A DNA stretch of 64,000 nucleotides, from the NCBI GenBank assembly GCA_937879965.1, contig CALFMP010000036.1:124001-188000 (forward strand), given 5' to 3'. Positions 60,288 to 64,000 of the stretch are shown in pieces. A program made the position numbers and the translations under genes. Numbering within the stretch: position 1 is the first letter of the stretch; each line of letters begins with the position of its first letter. The notes under the pieces are model-generated. The model was not told the origin of the DNA. It ran no database searches and was given only the letters and a program-made list of their open reading frames with translations. The DNA comes from QKMZ01 sp012965515 (GTDB taxonomy: Bacteria; Cyanobacteriota; Vampirovibrionia; Obscuribacterales; Obscuribacteraceae).

Positions 60288-61994
60288 ATGCAGATTAAGC
60301 CTCGATACTACCAAGAGCAAAGTGTGCAGCCCCTGCCGGCGCACTGGTCTTCTTTGCCTCAAGCTTTTCTCCATCAGGCAAGGAAGCAACCCCATGCGCT
60401 GGCTGTTTGCGACTCGTTGGGAACGAAGCTCACTTATCATCAACTACTTTTGAAATCGATTGCTCTGGCAAATTTGCTTAGCAAGACGTTGAATTCGTCT
60501 ATATGTATTGGAATTATGCTGCCACCATCAGTAGGTGCGGTTGTAGCGAATCTTGCTGTCGCACTCCTGGGAAAAGTTGCGGTAAACCTAAATTATACAG
60601 CCGGGCAAAAGTCTTTCGACCTGTACGCCCAACGGTGCAACCTAAACCATATTATTACTGCCAAACCAGTGGTGAAGCGATTGCAGCTTGAGTGCCAGGC
60701 AGAATATATTTTCATTGAGTCTGTTCAACAAGACGTAACTCTGCTCACTAAATTGAAAACTTGGACCGAGTCGGATCTGTGTCCTGAGATATTTCTGGGC
60801 GGGCTTCTGTCAGGACTCTCTGAACAGCACCAAATTGACATTAGCAAACTAGGACTAACTGCCAGGCAGGGTGCCAGTGGAAGGAAGAAAAGTCTGAATA
60901 GTCCTGCAAGCATAATCTTTACTGCAGGTTCTACGAGCGATCCCAAAGGTGTTGTTCTTTCGCATGAGAACATCCTTTCCAATATCAATGCCATCAAGGA
61001 GCAAGGGCAAATCCGTCGAGGAGAGGTGGTATTAGGAGTGATACCATTTTTTCATTCTTTCGGGCTGACCATGACCCTATGGGCCCCTTTGTGTCTGGGA
61101 GAAACAGTGGTCTATCACTATGATCCTTTTGATGCCAAAAGAATTGGTGAGCTTTGCGAAGCTTTTAAGGCTACATGTATTGTTTGCACTCCTACTATGA
61201 TGGGATTGCTTCTTCGCCGCTGCCGACCCGAGCAACTCGCGTCTATTAGAACTTGTGTGCTTGGTGGAGAAAAGCTGAAAAAGCAGCAGAGCTCAGACAT
61301 TAAAGAACGGCTCGGAATAGCACCGCTCCAGGGATATGGTTTGGCGGAAACTGCACCGGTTGTTTCATGCAATGTTCCTAACCATGTCACTTTACAAAAT
61401 GGACGAGTGATAGAAGGCAACAAGTTGGGGACTGTGGGACTACCGATCCCAGGCACGCTAATTAAAATTGTGGATGCTGACACAGGAAAGTCACTTCCAC
61501 CAGGTCAGTCCGGAATAATAAACGTTAAAGGCCCGCAAATCATGCTGGGCTATTTGGGGCAGCCCGAGCTTACAAGCCAATCCATAAAGGACGGTTGGTT
61601 CAATACCGGAGACATCGGTTTTCTTGATGAAGATGGATTTCTCACCGTGACCGGTCGGCTAAGCCAGTTTTCCAAGATCGCCGGTGAAATGGTTTCTCAC
61701 ATGGTAGTCGAGGAAGAGCTGTATAGGGTATCCGGAGCAGGCGCCGGGGAAATTTCGGTTACTTGCGTACCGGATTCGCGTCGCGGCGAGAGACTAGTGG
61801 TTGTCTACTCGAAAATGAGCAAAACTCCACAGCAAGTTGTCGACGAACTGAGGAAAGGAGAATTACCACATCTCTGGATTCCAAATGCCTGCGATTTCGT
61901 AAAAATTGGAGAACTTCCCGTAATGCCGAACGGGAAGTTGAATTTACGACAGATTAAAAAGATTGCCGCGGAATCTCGAGGTGAGATTTCTTGA
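60288..61994 (+). CDS. Acyl-CoA/acyl-ACP synthetase-like AMP-binding enzyme (Aas-like)
   Basis: The 568-residue protein is an adenylate-forming ligase. The A3 loop is FTAGSTSDPKGVVLSHENIL (about residues 212-231), followed by FFHSFGLT, QGYGLAETAPVVSCN, KDGWFNTGDIGFLDEDG and the C-terminal catalytic Lys region PVMPNGKLNLRQIKK. The 'SHENILSNINAIKE' continuation and overall layout resemble the ligase half of the bifunctional Aas, which re-acylates lysophospholipids via acyl-ACP. The transferase half is absent. It directly follows the peptidase gene (operon). The orphan ACP at 9581 could be a carrier, though it is 50 kb away; that link is speculative. Confidence 0.85.
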   Translation: MQIKPRYYQEQSVQPLPAHWSSLPQAFLHQARKQPHALAVCDSLGTKLTYHQLLLKSIALANLLSKTLNSSICIGIMLPPSVGAVVANLAVALLGKVAVNLNYTAGQKSFDLYAQRCNLNHIITAKPVVKRLQLECQAEYIFIESVQQDVTLLTKLKTWTESDLCPEIFLGGLLSGLSEQHQIDISKLGLTARQGASGRKKSLNSPASIIFTAGSTSDPKGVVLSHENILSNINAIKEQGQIRRGEVVLGVIPFFHSFGLTMTLWAPLCLGETVVYHYDPFDAKRIGELCEAFKATCIVCTPTMMGLLLRRCRPEQLASIRTCVLGGEKLKKQQSSDIKERLGIAPLQGYGLAETAPVVSCNVPNHVTLQNGRVIEGNKLGTVGLPIPGTLIKIVDADTGKSLPPGQSGIINVKGPQIMLGYLGQPELTSQSIKDGWFNTGDIGFLDEDGFLTVTGRLSQFSKIAGEMVSHMVVEEELYRVSGAGAGEISVTCVPDSRRGERLVVVYSKMSKTPQQVVDELRKGELPHLWIPNACDFVKIGELPVMPNGKLNLRQIKKIAAESRGEIS

Positions 61995-62093
61995 CGCTCA
62001 TCCTTTAGTCGGCGAAAAATCGTTCTGAGAGATCATATTCAAGCTTTGAGATTTAGCGATGATTGATGAGCAAATGCTTGTGGAGATCGAATA

Positions 62094-62516
62094 ATGACAA
62101 TGAATGCAACCATAAAAGAGACACTTGCTGGTGTTTGGCATAATCAACATAATTCACAGATCCATCTGGAAATCGATGAGTCAGGCAAGATCGCAGGATA
62201 TTTCCTCAACGGCATCAATAGCCCTGGCGGACGTTCGGAAAGTTATCCATTAACAGGATTTGCTCGTGGGGATGTATTCTCATTTTGTGTGGACTTCTCC
62301 AAGCATGGTTGCATGACAACGTGGGTCGGCCAAATCGTTGAAGAGAGACGATTCCAAGCAATGTGGCAGATGATCAGCGATGTACATCAAAATAAAGATC
62401 TCTGCTGGAAATCCACATGGATCGGTCAGGACACTTTTGAGTTTGGCCCCCGTGAAAGTGAGATTTGCGATCAGCCATGTTCTGCCTCCTATCCGCTATA
62501 TTGCAGCCTCATCTAG
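62094..62516 (+). CDS. Avidin/streptavidin-fold protein
   Basis: The 140-residue protein aligns by eye with the avidin family: GVWHNQHNSQIHLEIDESG (strands 1-2, N17 and S21 equivalent to streptavidin N23 and S27), YPLTGFARGD, MTTWVGQ (T75, W77 equivalent to T90, W92), QAMWQM (W91 equivalent to W108) and WKSTWIGQDTF (W105, D113 equivalent to W120, D128). The W79 equivalent is Phe. No signal peptide is present, unlike most avidins. A C-terminal extension of about 22 residues has three Cys. Biotin binding is plausible. GGAG eight bases before the ATG. Confidence 0.82.
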   Translation: MTMNATIKETLAGVWHNQHNSQIHLEIDESGKIAGYFLNGINSPGGRSESYPLTGFARGDVFSFCVDFSKHGCMTTWVGQIVEERRFQAMWQMISDVHQNKDLCWKSTWIGQDTFEFGPRESEICDQPCSASYPLYCSLI

Positions 62517-62561
62517 AAACCAATCTGCTATCGTTTTAGTGGGTTTTGGGGATGGCAAGAA

Positions 62562-63299
62562 ATGAATGGTTTGATAAGTTTCAGGACATTTTTGCCCCTG
62601 GCAATAGTTCTGGGTCTAGTGTGCACTTCTGTTTCGGCAAAGAACTCTCCTGCGCAAAAGTCAAACAGGACAAAAGCAGTCGATTCGTCTCGTAACGAAG
62701 GGGCGAAATTGTTCAAAGCGAATTGCCAAAATTGTCACAGCACTGGAGAATCCGGTGGTTGCCTGGGTCCAGTGCTCGCAGGCGAAGGTTCGCGTCGAAG
62801 CAAATTTTTTATCGAATCTAGAATAAGCAATGATCCCAAAATGGTCCAGGAATTTCTGCGTGCATATGGTCACGCAGAGTTAATGCCCCATATGCGTGTC
62901 GATTCGATAGCTGCTAAGAAGCTTGCCTCGTATGTCGCCTCATTGGCTGCTGTTGAGTCGGGCTTTGATGTTAAGTCACACGAACCGCAAAAAAAGAGAG
63001 CACAGCTCAATAACGGGGCGAGCGCTCAATCAATCGCTAATGGCAAGAGACTTGTCTATGAACGTGGATGTCTGATGTGCCATTCATTCGGTGGTATGGG
63101 TGGACAATTCGCGCCTGCTTTCGACGGTATTGGAGCGCGGCATTCGAAAGAATTCATAGCCGAAAGTATTTCTAGTGCCGAGCTGTTTCAAGGCAATTCT
63201 GGGCGCGAGTACGGTGCCAGGGGCCTGGTTATGCCGCCGTCAAGTTTTAGTGAAGAAGAGATCGAAAGTATCGCCTCCTATCTTTCTAGTCTCAAGTAG
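62562..63299 (+). CDS. Diheme c-type cytochrome
   Basis: The 245-residue protein has a signal peptide (about residues 1-26) and two c-type domains, each ending with SYVASL or SYLSSLK. Haem motifs are C55-x2-C58-H59 and C169-x2-C172-H173, with candidate Met ligands in ELMPHM and LVMPPSS. Tandem duplication is evident (same GEGSR / GIGARHS spacing in both halves). It is periplasmic and could pass electrons to an oxidase or reductase. It lies 5 bp before the MBL gene. Confidence 0.92.
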   Translation: MNGLISFRTFLPLAIVLGLVCTSVSAKNSPAQKSNRTKAVDSSRNEGAKLFKANCQNCHSTGESGGCLGPVLAGEGSRRSKFFIESRISNDPKMVQEFLRAYGHAELMPHMRVDSIAAKKLASYVASLAAVESGFDVKSHEPQKKRAQLNNGASAQSIANGKRLVYERGCLMCHSFGGMGGQFAPAFDGIGARHSKEFIAESISSAELFQGNSGREYGARGLVMPPSSFSEEEIESIASYLSSLK

Positions 63300-63304
63300 G
63301 TGGC

Positions 63305-64000
63305 ATGCTTGTAACATTGCATGGTGCGGCTAATGAAGTTACGGGCTCATGCTACCTCGTCGAGACGGGCAACTGCCGGGTCTTGATTGACTGCGGATTA
63401 TTTCAGGGATCAAAGCATCTCGAGAGGCTGAATTTTATACCCGCCTCGATTAATGCCAAGAAGATTGATGCTGTAGTTCTTACTCATGGGCATCTGGATC
63501 ATTGCGGTCGGTTGCCATTGCTAGTGAAAGCCGGGTTCAAAGGAAGAATTTATGGCACGGACGGCACTTTAGACATCGCCCGTTTGATTCTGATGGATGC
63601 AGCCAAAGTTCAAGCGGATGATACTGATAGAGAGAATCGAAAGCGAGTCAAGGCTGGTCAGAAGCCGGTAAAACCTCTCTTTACTGCGGCGGATTCAGAG
63701 CGAGTCTTCAAGTTGTTTCATCCCTTGCCGTACAACAAGTGGATTTCGATTGCGGAACATTTGAGAATTGACTTGATTGAGGCTGGGCATATTCTTGGCT
63801 CTTCAAGCGTTATCCTTGTCGGCGATCACAATGGTGGAAAACGGAGATTGGTTTTTTCTGGCGATTTGGGGCAATGGAATATTCCAATAAACAGGGATCC
63901 GGCATTGTTGGATACAGCTGATGCCGTGTTTATGGAATCGACTTACGGAGGGCGAAATCATCCAACTTACTGCGATACGGTCAAAGAACTGACCGACTTG
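63305..64000 (+). CDS. MBL-fold beta-CASP nuclease, 3' end cut by window edge
   Basis: The visible 232 codons start at the ATG at 63305, after AGGTGG, and read LVTLHGAANEVTGSCYLVE, then THGHLDHCGRLP (the H-x-H-x-DH metal motif), AGHILGSSSVILVG and FSGDLGQ, then ESTYGGR. This order is that of beta-CASP RNases/mRNA 3'-end processing-type exonucleases of bacteria. The beta-CASP domain continues beyond the window edge. Members degrade or process RNA in the cytoplasm. In several stress islands they accompany USP genes. Confidence 0.9.
   Translation, partial: MLVTLHGAANEVTGSCYLVETGNCRVLIDCGLFQGSKHLERLNFIPASINAKKIDAVVLTHGHLDHCGRLPLLVKAGFKGRIYGTDGTLDIARLILMDAAKVQADDTDRENRKRVKAGQKPVKPLFTAADSERVFKLFHPLPYNKWISIAEHLRIDLIEAGHILGSSSVILVGDHNGGKRRLVFSGDLGQWNIPINRDPALLDTADAVFMESTYGGRNHPTYCDTVKELTDL

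Noticed and set aside
1..64000. CRISPR arrays, tRNA or rRNA genes
   Set aside because: No regular direct repeats or RNA-gene signatures were seen. A tRNAscan/CRISPR search would be decisive.

Overview
The window carries about 60 protein-coding genes and no rRNA, tRNA, CRISPR array or insertion sequence that I can recognise. Base composition is moderate. The gene style is free-living, Gram-negative-like and possibly related to the non-photosynthetic cyanobacterial lineage (Melainabacteria/Vampirovibrionia, e.g. Obscuribacterales). That guess rests on a group-2-type sigma-70 factor, a single-RRM RNA-binding protein, a SmtA-like metallothionein and secreted TPR proteins. No decisive phylogenetic marker is present, so the assignment is an inference with modest confidence.

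Layout. 1-7 kb: the end of a 2-oxoacid-dehydrogenase-type acyltransferase, a TadE/TadG-like operon with a VWA domain, a secreted protein, a truncated-looking HhH gene and a trans-sulfuration PLP enzyme. 7-11.3 kb: Hsp20, then four small proteins that look like members of one undescribed family, an ArsR regulator, an RRM protein and an orphan PKS/PUFA-type acyl carrier protein, interspersed with CAATT-rich palindromes that look like one operator set. 11.3-16 kb: a SulP transporter fused to a beta-carbonic anhydrase, and an operon with a ribosome hibernation factor. 16-20 kb: a sulfide/persulfide detoxification locus (BigR-like ArsR, rhodanese-membrane protein, TauE exporter, CstB-like persulfide dioxygenase). 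19.7-21.4 kb: a PaaA-like diiron protein with a ferredoxin and a cytochrome c.

22-58 kb is dominated by stress genes: fifteen universal stress protein (USP) genes across the window (about 19 USP domains), three different P2-type cation ATPases, FtsH, PEP synthase, an archease-like protein, a HAD-HerA fusion, a phosphoribosyltransferase with an alpha/beta hydrolase, a metallothionein and a sigma factor. In the middle lies a divergent pair: a globin-coupled sensor histidine kinase and a NarL/LuxR response regulator. 58-64 kb: a secreted protein, a YiiX-like cysteine peptidase, an Aas-like acyl ligase, an avidin-fold protein, a diheme cytochrome c and the start of a beta-CASP/MBL nuclease.

Main interpretation. 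The content closely parallels the mycobacterial DosR dormancy regulon: a haem sensor kinase with a NarL regulator, many USPs, Hsp20, a CtpF-like ATPase, a hibernation factor, a phosphoribosyltransferase/hydrolase pair and PEP synthase. By eye I find an 18-bp imperfect palindrome, ATMGWCC-N3-RGTATGAT, upstream of at least seven of these transcription units; three copies are almost identical outside the 3-bp spacer. I propose that the window holds an oxygen/redox-responsive dormancy island, with this palindrome as the binding site of its NarL-type regulator. The motif and the gene content are seen in the sequence. The regulatory link is inference.
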